Shown here: one piece after another, positions 1 through 6,302 of the stretch
Position numbering within the stretch: position 1 is the first letter of the stretch
How the letters are laid out: each line of letters starts with the position of its first letter
From: CACPJA01 sp964629335
Lineage (GTDB): Bacteria > Pseudomonadota > Gammaproteobacteria > Steroidobacterales > UBA11654
Assembly (NCBI GenBank): GCA_964629335.1
Contig: CAZVRH010000020.1
Location: forward strand, 1 to 20,282
Length of the DNA stretch: 20,282 nucleotides
Reading direction: 5' to 3'
Made by a program: the position numbers and the translations under genes
The notes under the pieces: generated by a model
Told to the model about the DNA's origin: nothing
The model's input: the letters and a program-made list of their open reading frames with translations, nothing else
The model's database searches: none

Positions 1-247
1 CTTTAATTTTAGAAAAACTAGATTTACCCATGATCCGCTTAGCCATCATTCTTCCGGCCACTGCTACCTCTTTATTGAGTTTTTCAAGTTCTTCTTTATT
101 GGATCCTTTGTATTGCTCATTTAACTCAATGCTAAAACTATCAATAGGAATAGGTTTAGGAAAATTAAACCCCGACTCTCTAAGAGAACTGAGTTTAGAG
201 CGTCTTTCCGCAATGAGCTTATTCTGATCTTCTTTTTTTTCTGACAT
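1..247 (-). CDS. lysS: Lysyl-tRNA synthetase, class II (5' part only)
   Basis: Only the first 82 codons are inside the window; the gene runs off the left edge. It would charge tRNA-Lys with lysine in the cytoplasm. The visible part matches the N-terminus of bacterial class II LysRS: it opens MSEKKEDQNKLIAERR, continues with an LRESGFNFPKP segment, and reaches the start of the anticodon-binding OB fold with VAVAGRMMAKRIMGKSSF, the counterpart of E. coli VAVAGRMMTRRIMGKASF. The ATG at 245-247 is 10 nt after the prfB stop. No Shine-Dalgarno is visible, so coupling to prfB translation is likely. The prfB-lysS pair is a standard gammaproteobacterial operon. Catalytic motifs lie outside the window and could not be checked. 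Confidence 0.93.
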   Translation of the reverse strand, partial: MSEKKEDQNKLIAERRSKLSSLRESGFNFPKPIPIDSFSIELNEQYKGSNKEELEKLNKEVAVAGRMMAKRIMGKSSFSKIK

Positions 248-257
248 TAGTTATTTA

Positions 258-1353
258 TTAGATGTCTTCCTTGAGACTCGCTTCCAGGAATTTATTTATA
301 TTACCGTCCAGTATAGCTTCTGGATTACTGGATTCAATTTGCGTTCTTAGATCTTTAACTCTGGATTGGTCTAAGACATAAGATCTTATTTGACTTCCCC
401 AACCAATATCAGCTTTTGTGTCCTCTACTGCTTGAGCTTTATCTAATCGTTTTTGATGTTCCAATTCAAAAAGCCTCGCTCTCATTTGTTTCATCGCAGT
501 GGCTTTGTTCTTATGTTGTGATCTATCATTCTGACATTGCACCACCGTTCCACTGGGAAGATGGGTTATTCTTACTGCTGATTCGGTGGTATTGACATGT
601 TGACCGCCTGCTCCACTGGCCCTGTAAACGTCAATACGTAAATCACTGGGATCCAAATCAATTTCAAAGTTATCTTCAATTTCAGGGGAGACAAACACCG
701 CTGCAAAAGAAGTGTGCCTCCTATTGCCTGAATCAAAAGGTGATTTTCTAACCAAGCGATGTACACCAGTTTCAGTTCTTAACCATCCAAAAGCAAAATC
801 CCCTGTAATATGGATGGTTGCGCTTTTTATCCCAGCAACTTCTCCTGGAGATGTTTCAATCAAATCAGCCTTGAAACCATTGGACTCGCACCAACGCAAA
901 TACATTCTTAATAACATGTTTGCCCAATCTTGAGCCTCAGTACCTCCCGATCCTGCTTGGATATCAAGAAACGCATTCGATGTGTCCATTTCGCCTGAAA
1001 ACATCCTCTGAATTTCCAGTTGACTAATATCGTTATTACAGAGTTCTAATTCTCCGATTAATTCTTTGAAGGTGCTTTCATCATTTTCATTCACAGCTAA
1101 ATCAAACAAGACTTCTGCATCTTGAAGACGATCAGAGATCGACTGAACTTGATTGAGTGTTTTCTCTAAAGAAGAACGTTCTTTATTTAGTTTTTGGGAC
1201 AGCTCTCGATCATTCCAAACCTCAGGATCATTTAATGATTCTAGAATCGAATCAAGTCGGGAACTTTTATTCTCATAGTCAAAGATACCCCCGAAGTGAG
1301 CTAAACCGATGATTTAGCTCTGTTAATAATGATTTTATCTGAATCTCATCCAT
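258..1353 (-). CDS. prfB: Peptide chain release factor 2, made by programmed +1 frameshift
   Basis: RF2 recognises UGA and UAA and triggers peptide release at the ribosome. The gene is in two frames. Frame one starts at ATG 1351-1353, encodes 24 codons ending RGYL and stops at TGA 1279-1281. The second frame resumes with GAC at 1278-1280 (DYENKSSRLDS...) and runs to TAA 258-260. The spliced product is 364 residues, against 365 in E. coli. It has the codon-recognition tripeptide SPF at about 204-206 and the catalytic GGQ at about 249-251, in the context SGAGGQHVN. The start is chosen because AAGAG sits 6 nt upstream and the reading fits family length; an in-frame ATG at 1369-1371 lacks such a site. 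The start overlaps the stop of the upstream exonuclease gene by 8 nt. A plain ORF search would see only the downstream part and mis-start it. Confidence 0.96.
1278..1292 (-). promoter_or_regulatory. prfB programmed +1 frameshift site
   Basis: Read on the minus strand the site is CGGGGGTATCTTTGAC: an internal Shine-Dalgarno-like G run (1288-1292), three bases, the slippery CTT codon, then the UGA stop followed by C. E. coli prfB has AGGGGGTATCTTTGAC at the equivalent place, so the spacing is identical. In the known mechanism, low RF2 slows termination at UGA and the ribosome slips +1 from CUU to UUU, so RF2 controls its own synthesis. The in-frame stop is therefore not a mutation. Confidence 0.95.
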
Positions 1354-2041
1354 ACTGATCTCTTGAGTCATCGTTTATTATGTCATATGTTCTTCTTAAA
1401 TCTATGAACTGCTGAATATAGTCTTTAGGGTTTTTAATAAAAATTTGAGTTCCTAAATTCTCTAATGCCACAGCAATAACGATTTTATTAATAGTGATTT
1501 CTGTCAACTCTTCAAACATCTGAGCATACGCAGAGGATTGCATAAAATAATTATCTATCCATTGTTCCTTTTTTGGTTTAGCACTGGTCTTGAAATCAAT
1601 AACAGCTAGCTCATTATTCCATTCAGCAACTAAATCAACTCTCCCCCCCACTTTTAAGTGATCACTATACAAAGGTGCCTCAATAGCTCTTACAATCCCT
1701 ATGTTTTGATCTAACACCTCAGATAAAGCTTCAAACATCTTATAGGTATTACTTTTTGGCTCATCAAAAAGACTGGTCTGTGAAAACAATTCATTTTTTA
1801 AATACAGTTCAGCTAATTTGTGAACCTCATTACCTCTCATGGTTGCTGCTTTAGTAATTTCATCTGCTTTCTTTTCACCGATTCTTTGTCGCCAAGCTAA
1901 TATACTTTTCTTGGATAAAATACCGGTAACAGTGGTCACAGACGGATAGAATTCACCAGTGGGGGTTTTGTAAAATCGTTTGCCATTCTCCATGCTGGTA
2001 TTGAGTTCATGGAATTTTATAAGGTCAAGGTTAAAAGACAT
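1346..2041 (-). CDS. PD-(D/E)XK exonuclease, MGME1/phage-like
   Basis: A 231-residue putative DNA exonuclease of the RecB-like branch of the PD-(D/E)XK fold. Visible motifs in order from the chosen start: RFYKTPTGEFYPSVTTV at 22-38, an N-terminal signature I associate with phage exonucleases and mitochondrial MGME1; GNEVH at 70-74 (G-x3-H); E121; GGRVD with D136; IDFKTS with D149 and K151; and QSSAYAQ with Q168 (Q-x3-Y). All expected catalytic residues are present, so it should be active. The frame is open back to 2128, but the extra 29 residues are low-complexity, Tyr-rich and overlap the divergent gene, so I start at ATG 2041. No clear ribosome site is seen there. Its stop overlaps the prfB start. 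In E. coli recJ sits directly upstream of prfB, so this gene occupies the recJ slot. Phage origin is inference from the motif style. Confidence 0.8.
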   Translation of the reverse strand: MSFNLDLIKFHELNTSMENGKRFYKTPTGEFYPSVTTVTGILSKKSILAWRQRIGEKKADEITKAATMRGNEVHKLAELYLKNELFSQTSLFDEPKSNTYKMFEALSEVLDQNIGIVRAIEAPLYSDHLKVGGRVDLVAEWNNELAVIDFKTSAKPKKEQWIDNYFMQSSAYAQMFEELTEITINKIVIAVALENLGTQIFIKNPKDYIQQFIDLRRTYDIINDDSRDQYG

Positions 2042-2106
2042 AATTTGTGGTTGAGTATATATATATGTATATTTTTTAGGCTGTTTGTAATTATAAATGA
2101 TTGTAT
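2042..2106. promoter_or_regulatory. Divergent intergenic region with candidate promoters
   Basis: This very AT-rich 65-bp gap separates the exonuclease-prfB-lysS group from the plus-strand Mth938-like gene. On the minus strand a perfect TATAAT -10 lies at 2090-2095, which would give a leader of about 40 nt before ATG 2041; the -35 would fall inside the Mth938-like coding start and is poor. On the plus strand TATAAA (2092-2097) could serve an almost leaderless transcript, with no good -35. An alternating TA run lies at about 2055-2066. The promoter calls are tentative. Confidence 0.35.
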
Positions 2107-2466
2107 ATGAATGAACTAAATAACTCATTAATAGAAGCTAGAGGCCCGAATAAAGTTAAATTTAAAGGCAAATGGTTCACCAACAGCTTTATCATTCTTA
2201 ACAATGAAGCTATAGAATCATGGGAGCATTCAGCAGTTGTTGATTTTACTATTGATGACTTCTCTGTAGCCATAAAATATAATTCTGAATTGGTCTTGTT
2301 GGGCACTGGAGATACACAAATCTTTCCACAAAATTCGGTACTCACCGAATTACTTAAACAGGGAATTGGTGTAGAAGTAATGGATACAGTCAGCGCTTGT
2401 CGTACCTTTAATGTGCTTACCGCAGAATATCGATCTCCTATGGCTATGTTGATAATGGGAAACTAA
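2107..2466 (+). CDS. Mth938/DUF498-like (NDUFAF3 family) protein
   Basis: This 119-residue soluble protein is the only plus-strand gene here. Its C-terminal half carries the family signature GVEVMDTVSACRTFNVLTAE, corresponding to the usual G-x-E-x-M-x-T-x-x-A-x-R-T-x-N-x-L pattern. The N-terminal half has the FTNSFIILN and VVDFTIDDF strands of the small alpha/beta fold. The bacterial function is not established; the eukaryotic relative NDUFAF3 helps assemble respiratory complex I, but extending that role here would be a guess. The start is ATG 2107; a TTG two codons upstream is in frame but unnecessary. No Shine-Dalgarno is visible. It is divergent from the exonuclease gene and convergent with the yqaA end, overlapping the tail of the putative microprotein by 4 nt. 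No intrinsic terminator is seen between the convergent genes. Confidence 0.85.
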   Translation: MNELNNSLIEARGPNKVKFKGKWFTNSFIILNNEAIESWEHSAVVDFTIDDFSVAIKYNSELVLLGTGDTQIFPQNSVLTELLKQGIGVEVMDTVSACRTFNVLTAEYRSPMAMLIMGN

Positions 2467-2540
2467 TCTTTGGGTAATCTCGAGATCAATAAGTAAAGAA
2501 TTAGCAAAGCAGCAAAAAAGATTAATATTTTAGTTAACAT
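2463..2540 (-). CDS. Putative 25-residue single-span membrane microprotein
   Basis: A short ORF starts ATG 2538-2540, 6 nt after the yqaA stop, and ends TAG 2463-2465. It encodes 25 residues: MLTK, a hydrophobic stretch ILIFFAALLILYLLI at about 5-19, then a polar tail SRLPKD. That is a complete small transmembrane-protein layout, with Lys at one end and Arg/Lys at the other. It has no clear ribosome site but could be translated by reinitiation after yqaA. The alternative is chance: AT-rich sequence on this strand easily encodes Leu/Ile/Phe. I do not recognise a family. Confidence 0.35.
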   Translation of the reverse strand: MLTKILIFFAALLILYLLISRLPKD

Positions 2541-2546
2541 CAGTAA

Positions 2547-3128
2547 TTAAGATTTAAATAACAAGTAAAGAACAAACAAGATAATGATTAAATAGCCTAT
2601 CTTATCAATATTTCTAACGATACTATCCATTCCTTTCTCGCCACCAATTTTAGCAGCGTAGGATACTAAGTAAAATCGAGCACCTCTTGAAATGGTCGCA
2701 GCAATCAAAAACACAAAGAAATTCATTTTCATTGCTCCCGCCATGACGGTAAACACTTTAAAAGGAATCAGCGTAAAACCTGCGATTAGAATGATGGCTG
2801 AACCCCAAATGGAAAATAATTCAACTGCTTGATTGTAATAGCCTATTAAATTGAAGGTATTCATTACCCCCATAGCGTAGTCAATTGCAAGTAAACCTAT
2901 TAAGAATCCCAAAGATCCTCCTACAACTGAAGCAATGGTCGTTATGTTAGCGTAGAAAAATGCCTTATGAGGCTTAGCCAATGTCATTGGCGCTAAAATT
3001 ACATCAGGCGGAATTGGGATAATGAACCAAGCTTCAATAAAACTCCAAACGAACAAGAAATAAAGTGCTGCAGGTTTTGCAGCCTGATTAAGAACGTATT
3101 CTAATAACGATGAAAAAAAATTTTTCAT
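2547..3128 (-). CDS. yqaA: YqaA/DedA (VTT)-family inner-membrane protein
   Basis: A 193-residue integral membrane protein of the YqaA branch of the DedA/SNARE-associated (VTT) superfamily. Relatives are implicated in lipid flipping and membrane homeostasis; the substrate of YqaA itself is unknown. Seen in the sequence: an entry helix with the acidic residue E32 followed by FIIPIPPDVILAP (35-47), small-residue helix packing GGSLG at 70-74, the hallmark FTLIPFKVFTVMAGAMKMNFFVFLIAATISRGARFY (118-153, with P122, K124, G131 and R148/R151), and a final hydrophobic helix at about 178-190. The ATG is 3 nt after the surE stop, with AAGGA touching the start codon. In many gammaproteobacteria a YqaA-family gene lies near surE and pcm; here it follows surE directly. 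Confidence 0.85.
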   Translation of the reverse strand: MKNFFSSLLEYVLNQAAKPAALYFLFVWSFIEAWFIIPIPPDVILAPMTLAKPHKAFFYANITTIASVVGGSLGFLIGLLAIDYAMGVMNTFNLIGYYNQAVELFSIWGSAIILIAGFTLIPFKVFTVMAGAMKMNFFVFLIAATISRGARFYLVSYAAKIGGEKGMDSIVRNIDKIGYLIIILFVLYLLFKS

Positions 3129-3131
3129 TCC

Positions 3132-3875
3132 TTAAAACTCATCGATCCAATTTTGAAGACCGTTAATTTGTGATACATCTGTAAGGTCAGTTGTCAACGG
3201 CGTTATCGACACTAAATTGTTCATTATTGCATCGAAATCAGTCCCTTGTTGATTATCTTCTGCTGGAGGTGGTGGGCCGATCCAATGGATTTCATCACCA
3301 TAAGCATCCATATTACCGTTAGAAGGATCAGGCATTGCTCTTCTTCCCAGTTGCGTTATCGAATAACCTTTAATGTCTTCCTTTGGGATATCAGGAACAT
3401 TAATATTTAGGACCGTTTGATTCTTTAACTTTCTTAAATGATCACGAACTAACTTTGACGTTATCTCTATGGCTGTATCCATATGATTTGGTTTTAGATT
3501 AGTAATTGAGACGGCCAAACAAGGTATTCCAGAAAATCGTCCTCCCATCGCTGCTCCAACCGTTCCTGAGTAAAGCACATCATCACCCAAGTTGGCTCCG
3601 TGGTTGATGCCGCTAATTAAAACATCGGGTGTTTCATTTAAAATTTTAGTTAAAGCTAGAAAAACACAATCACTGGGAGTTCCATTAACGTAATAAGCAT
3701 TGTCTTTATATTTTCTTATTCTAAGAGGATTCTTCAGTGTCAATGAACTGCTGGAACCACTGCAATTGTTTTCAGGTGCTACAACAGTAACAGAAGCAAA
3801 CTGCTCAAGTGATTCTGCTAACCCTGTCAGTCCTTTTGAATAATATCCATCGTCGTTAGATAAAAGAATTTTCAT
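3132..3875 (-). CDS. surE: 5'/3'-nucleotidase SurE
   Basis: A 247-residue metal-dependent nucleoside-5'/3'-monophosphate phosphatase, normal length. The metal and substrate residues are present: SNDDG at 6-10 (D8, D9), NNCSGSSSSLT at 36-46 (S39), YVNGTPSDCV at 62-71 and SGINHGANLGDDVLYSGT at 88-105 (N91). In the following helix the usual AAMEG reads AAMGG (109-112), losing a conserved acidic residue. The gene follows ftsB by 15 nt without a visible Shine-Dalgarno. In E. coli ispD, ispF and truD separate ftsB from surE and pcm-nlpD-rpoS follow; none of these is here. Confidence 0.95.
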   Translation of the reverse strand: MKILLSNDDGYYSKGLTGLAESLEQFASVTVVAPENNCSGSSSSLTLKNPLRIRKYKDNAYYVNGTPSDCVFLALTKILNETPDVLISGINHGANLGDDVLYSGTVGAAMGGRFSGIPCLAVSITNLKPNHMDTAIEITSKLVRDHLRKLKNQTVLNINVPDIPKEDIKGYSITQLGRRAMPDPSNGNMDAYGDEIHWIGPPPPAEDNQQGTDFDAIMNNLVSITPLTTDLTDVSQINGLQNWIDEF

Positions 3876-3890
3876 TTTAATTACTGGTTA

Positions 3891-4160
3891 TTATTTAGCA
3901 ATCAGGTAAAGTTCCTCGCCCTCTTTGATCATTCCCATGTCTGTTCTTGCTTTCTCTTCGAGTGCTTCCGTTCCATTCTTTAAATCGTTGATTTCCTGCT
4001 CTAGTTCACTGTTTTTAATCATCATTTCTTTATTTGCTTCTTGCTGAATATTGATCATTTGAGTTAATTCCTCAGTTCGTTTCTTGCCGTCCTCCTTAAG
4101 CCAAATATCAATTTGTAATAGTATAAATATAATAATTAAGATAAGAGTGGCAATTCTCAT
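3891..4160 (-). CDS. ftsB: Cell division protein FtsB
   Basis: A short bitopic divisome protein (89 residues from this start) that forms the FtsQ-FtsB-FtsL complex with a periplasmic coiled coil. One transmembrane helix is seen at about residues 3-20 (IATLILIIIFILLQIDIWL), then a charged heptad-like region at 25-70 and the conserved end in which EEKARTDMGMIKEGEELYLI matches the ARxxxGMxxxGExxY pattern of FtsB. I start at ATG 4158-4160; the preceding GTG adds only one Met. The gene begins 5 nt after the eno stop, the usual eno-ftsB pairing. No good ribosome site is present. Confidence 0.92.
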   Translation of the reverse strand: MRIATLILIIIFILLQIDIWLKEDGKKRTEELTQMINIQQEANKEMMIKNSELEQEINDLKNGTEALEEKARTDMGMIKEGEELYLIAK

Positions 4161-4165
4161 CACAT

Positions 4166-5452
4166 TTATAAATCAAGGATCGGTTTAAACGCTTCCACAC
4201 CTAAGTATCTTGACTGATCTCCTAAGATTGACTCAATTCTTAATAGTTGATTATATTTCTCAACCCTGTCAGTACGACAAAGTGAACCAGTTTTAATTTG
4301 AGAGATATCCTTATGGATTGAAAGGTCGGCAATAGTGCTATCAGCAGTTTCACCTGAGCGATGAGAAATTACAGCGGTATAGTTATTAGAAACCGCGAGT
4401 TCAATAGCAGCAAATGTTTCTGTCAAGGTACCAATTTGGTTTGGTTTAATCAGTATTGAATTAGCTATCCCTGAATCAATTCCTTTCTGAAGTATTGTTT
4501 GATTGGTAACAAATAAGTCATCACCGACAAGTTGACAGTGATTACCTATTTTATTCGTAAGGTCTTCCCAACCGTCCCAGTCGTTCTCAGCCAAACCATC
4601 TTCGATAGAGATGATGGGGTAATTAGATACCAAGTCTTTTAAATAATCGGCAAACTGAGTTGAATCAAATATTTTATTTTCTGAGCTTAAATGATAATTT
4701 CCATCTTTATAAAACTCGCTACTGGCTACATCTAAACCTAGATAAACATCTTGACCGGCAGTTAGACCAACATTGTCAATTGCCTCGATAATAGTCTCCA
4801 ATGCAAGTTCGTTGCTGGGTAGATTTGGAGCAAACCCGCCTTCGTCTCCTACATCAGTTTTTAAGCCTTTGGATTGAAGTACAGATTTAAGTGAATGAAA
4901 AATCTCAACCCCCGCTCTCAAGGCTTCACTAAAGAGGTTAAATCTAACCGGTAAAATCATAAATTCCTGAATATCAATATTATTATCGGCGTGTTCCCCG
5001 CCATTTAGAATATTCATCATCGGCACTGGGAAAGTGTATTGATCGTCTGAAAAATGCTGAAACAATGCTTTATTATCATTAGCAGCAGAGGCGTGAGCAG
5101 AAGCCAGAGACACTGCCAAGACAGCATTAGCTCCGAGCCTAGACCTGTTCTCAGTTCCATCAAGCTCAATCATGCATTGGTCTATTGCGGCTTGATCATC
5201 TATAGGTTGACCTAAAAGAGCATTTTGTATTTCAGTATTGATATTATTAACGGCTTTTTGCACTCCTTTTCCTAGGTATCTGGCTTGGTCTCCATCTCTT
5301 AATTCAACTGCTTCTCTGGATCCTGTCGATGCTCCAGATGGAACAGAGGCTCTACCGGTAATCCCATTATCAAGCTCAACAACAGCTTCAACAGTTGGAT
5401 GACCTCTAGAGTCTAATATTTGGATGGCATGAATTGAGCTGATCTTTCCCAT
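4166..5452 (-). CDS. eno: Enolase
   Basis: Converts 2-phosphoglycerate to phosphoenolpyruvate in glycolysis; 428 residues, normal length. PEP is also the co-substrate of the adjacent kdsA product. Key residues are in place: the SGAST loop at 39-43, E163 in IQEF, the proton acceptor/donor pair E204 (VGDEGG) and K336 (ILIKPNQ), metal ligands D241, E284 and D311, and the SHRSGE loop at 363-368. The segment between that loop and the conserved IKTGS reads ADSTIADLSIHKDISQ and is unlike the usual TEDTFIADLAVGTAAGQ, a local divergence that leaves the catalytic set intact. It starts 27 nt after kdsA with no evident Shine-Dalgarno. Confidence 0.97.
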   Translation of the reverse strand: MGKISSIHAIQILDSRGHPTVEAVVELDNGITGRASVPSGASTGSREAVELRDGDQARYLGKGVQKAVNNINTEIQNALLGQPIDDQAAIDQCMIELDGTENRSRLGANAVLAVSLASAHASAANDNKALFQHFSDDQYTFPVPMMNILNGGEHADNNIDIQEFMILPVRFNLFSEALRAGVEIFHSLKSVLQSKGLKTDVGDEGGFAPNLPSNELALETIIEAIDNVGLTAGQDVYLGLDVASSEFYKDGNYHLSSENKIFDSTQFADYLKDLVSNYPIISIEDGLAENDWDGWEDLTNKIGNHCQLVGDDLFVTNQTILQKGIDSGIANSILIKPNQIGTLTETFAAIELAVSNNYTAVISHRSGETADSTIADLSIHKDISQIKTGSLCRTDRVEKYNQLLRIESILGDQSRYLGVEAFKPILDL

Positions 5453-5479
5453 TGATAAATCTATTTTCTCTGTAGTTCT

Positions 5480-6295
5480 TTATGTTTTAACTAAGTTGTC
5501 AATTTTTACTAACTTTTCCATCAAAGGTTTTAATTCATTCAGTGGCAATGAATTTGGTCCGTCACTTAGAGCCTTCTCAGGATCGGGGTGTGTCTCGATA
5601 AATACCCCGGCAATACCAACTGCAGTTGCAGCACGAGCTAGTGGATTTATATACTCTCTTTGTCCATCTGATGAGGTGCCCTTTCCACCTGGCAACTGGA
5701 GAGAATGTGTAGCATCAAAAATAACGGGGCACTGTGTTTCTTTCATAATCACCAAAGATCTCATGTCTGAAACTAAATTGTTGTAGCCAAAACTATAACC
5801 CCTTTCACAGACCAAAATGTTTTCATTACCCTTTGATTTTGCTTTTTTTACAACATTTTCCATATCCCAGGGGGATAAGAATTGTCCTTTTTTTATATTC
5901 ACAGGAATATTTTGTGCGGCGACCTTTAATATGAAATTAGTTTGTCGACACAAAAAAGCAGGTGTTTGCAGAATATCAACAACGGATGAAACTTCCTCTA
6001 ATGGAGTGTCTTCGTGAACATCAGTTAAAACAGGTACGCCTATCGTTTGTTTTACACCTTCTAAAATCTTTAAGCCTTGTTCTAATCCCGGTCCTCGATA
6101 ACTATCTATAGAAGTTCTATTTGCTTTATCAAAAGATGATTTAAAGACATAGGGCACCCCAAAATTTTCGGTAATCTCTTTGATTTCTCCAGCAACTTGT
6201 TGAGCTAGAGATTCGCTTTCAATCACACAAGTGCCAGCAATGAGCAACAAAGGTGACTCATTTGAGACTTCTATATTTCCAATTTTAACAGCCAT
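5480..6295 (-). CDS. kdsA: Kdo-8-phosphate synthase, metal-dependent type
   Basis: Condenses arabinose-5-phosphate with phosphoenolpyruvate to Kdo-8-phosphate, the precursor of the LPS inner-core sugar; 271 residues. Motifs: IAGTCVIESE (19-28), FKSSFDKANR (51-60), DVHE (92-95), QTPAFLCRQTN (110-120), FDATHSLQLPGG (193-204) and the ETHPDPEKALSDGP region (234-247). The residue that separates the two KDO8PS classes is Cys23; E. coli has Asn at this spot (GGMNVLES), while metal-requiring Aquifex-type enzymes have Cys. The other metal ligands expected in that class are present: H197, E234 and D245. The 199-216 loop also resembles the Aquifex form. I therefore infer a divalent-metal-dependent enzyme. 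It begins 7 nt after the pyrG stop. Confidence 0.95.
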   Translation of the reverse strand: MAVKIGNIEVSNESPLLLIAGTCVIESESLAQQVAGEIKEITENFGVPYVFKSSFDKANRTSIDSYRGPGLEQGLKILEGVKQTIGVPVLTDVHEDTPLEEVSSVVDILQTPAFLCRQTNFILKVAAQNIPVNIKKGQFLSPWDMENVVKKAKSKGNENILVCERGYSFGYNNLVSDMRSLVIMKETQCPVIFDATHSLQLPGGKGTSSDGQREYINPLARAATAVGIAGVFIETHPDPEKALSDGPNSLPLNELKPLMEKLVKIDNLVKT

Positions 6296-6302
6296 ATATG
6301 TA

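Noticed and set aside
30..227. 65-codon plus-strand ORF
   Set aside because: It is the antisense shadow of the LysS N-terminus, which matches its family closely.
1279..1281. In-frame TGA in prfB as a pseudogene mutation
   Set aside because: The stop lies in an exact CTTTGAC slippery context with the internal G-run, and the combined frames give a complete 364-residue RF2.
2055..2072. Alternating TA run as a repeat element
   Set aside because: It is a short simple-sequence tract in an AT-rich promoter region with no second copy nearby.
2042..2128. N-terminal 29-residue extension of the exonuclease ORF
   Set aside because: It is low-complexity and Tyr-rich, overlaps the divergent gene, lacks a ribosome site and is not part of the recognisable domain.
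2091..2345. 84-codon minus-strand ORF opposite the Mth938-like gene
   Set aside because: It is antisense to a gene with a clear family signature and shows no recognisable motif.
2477..2486. Perfect palindrome ATCTCGAGAT near the convergent gene ends
   Set aside because: There is no loop and no T run, so it cannot act as an intrinsic terminator, and a single 10-bp palindrome is expected by chance.
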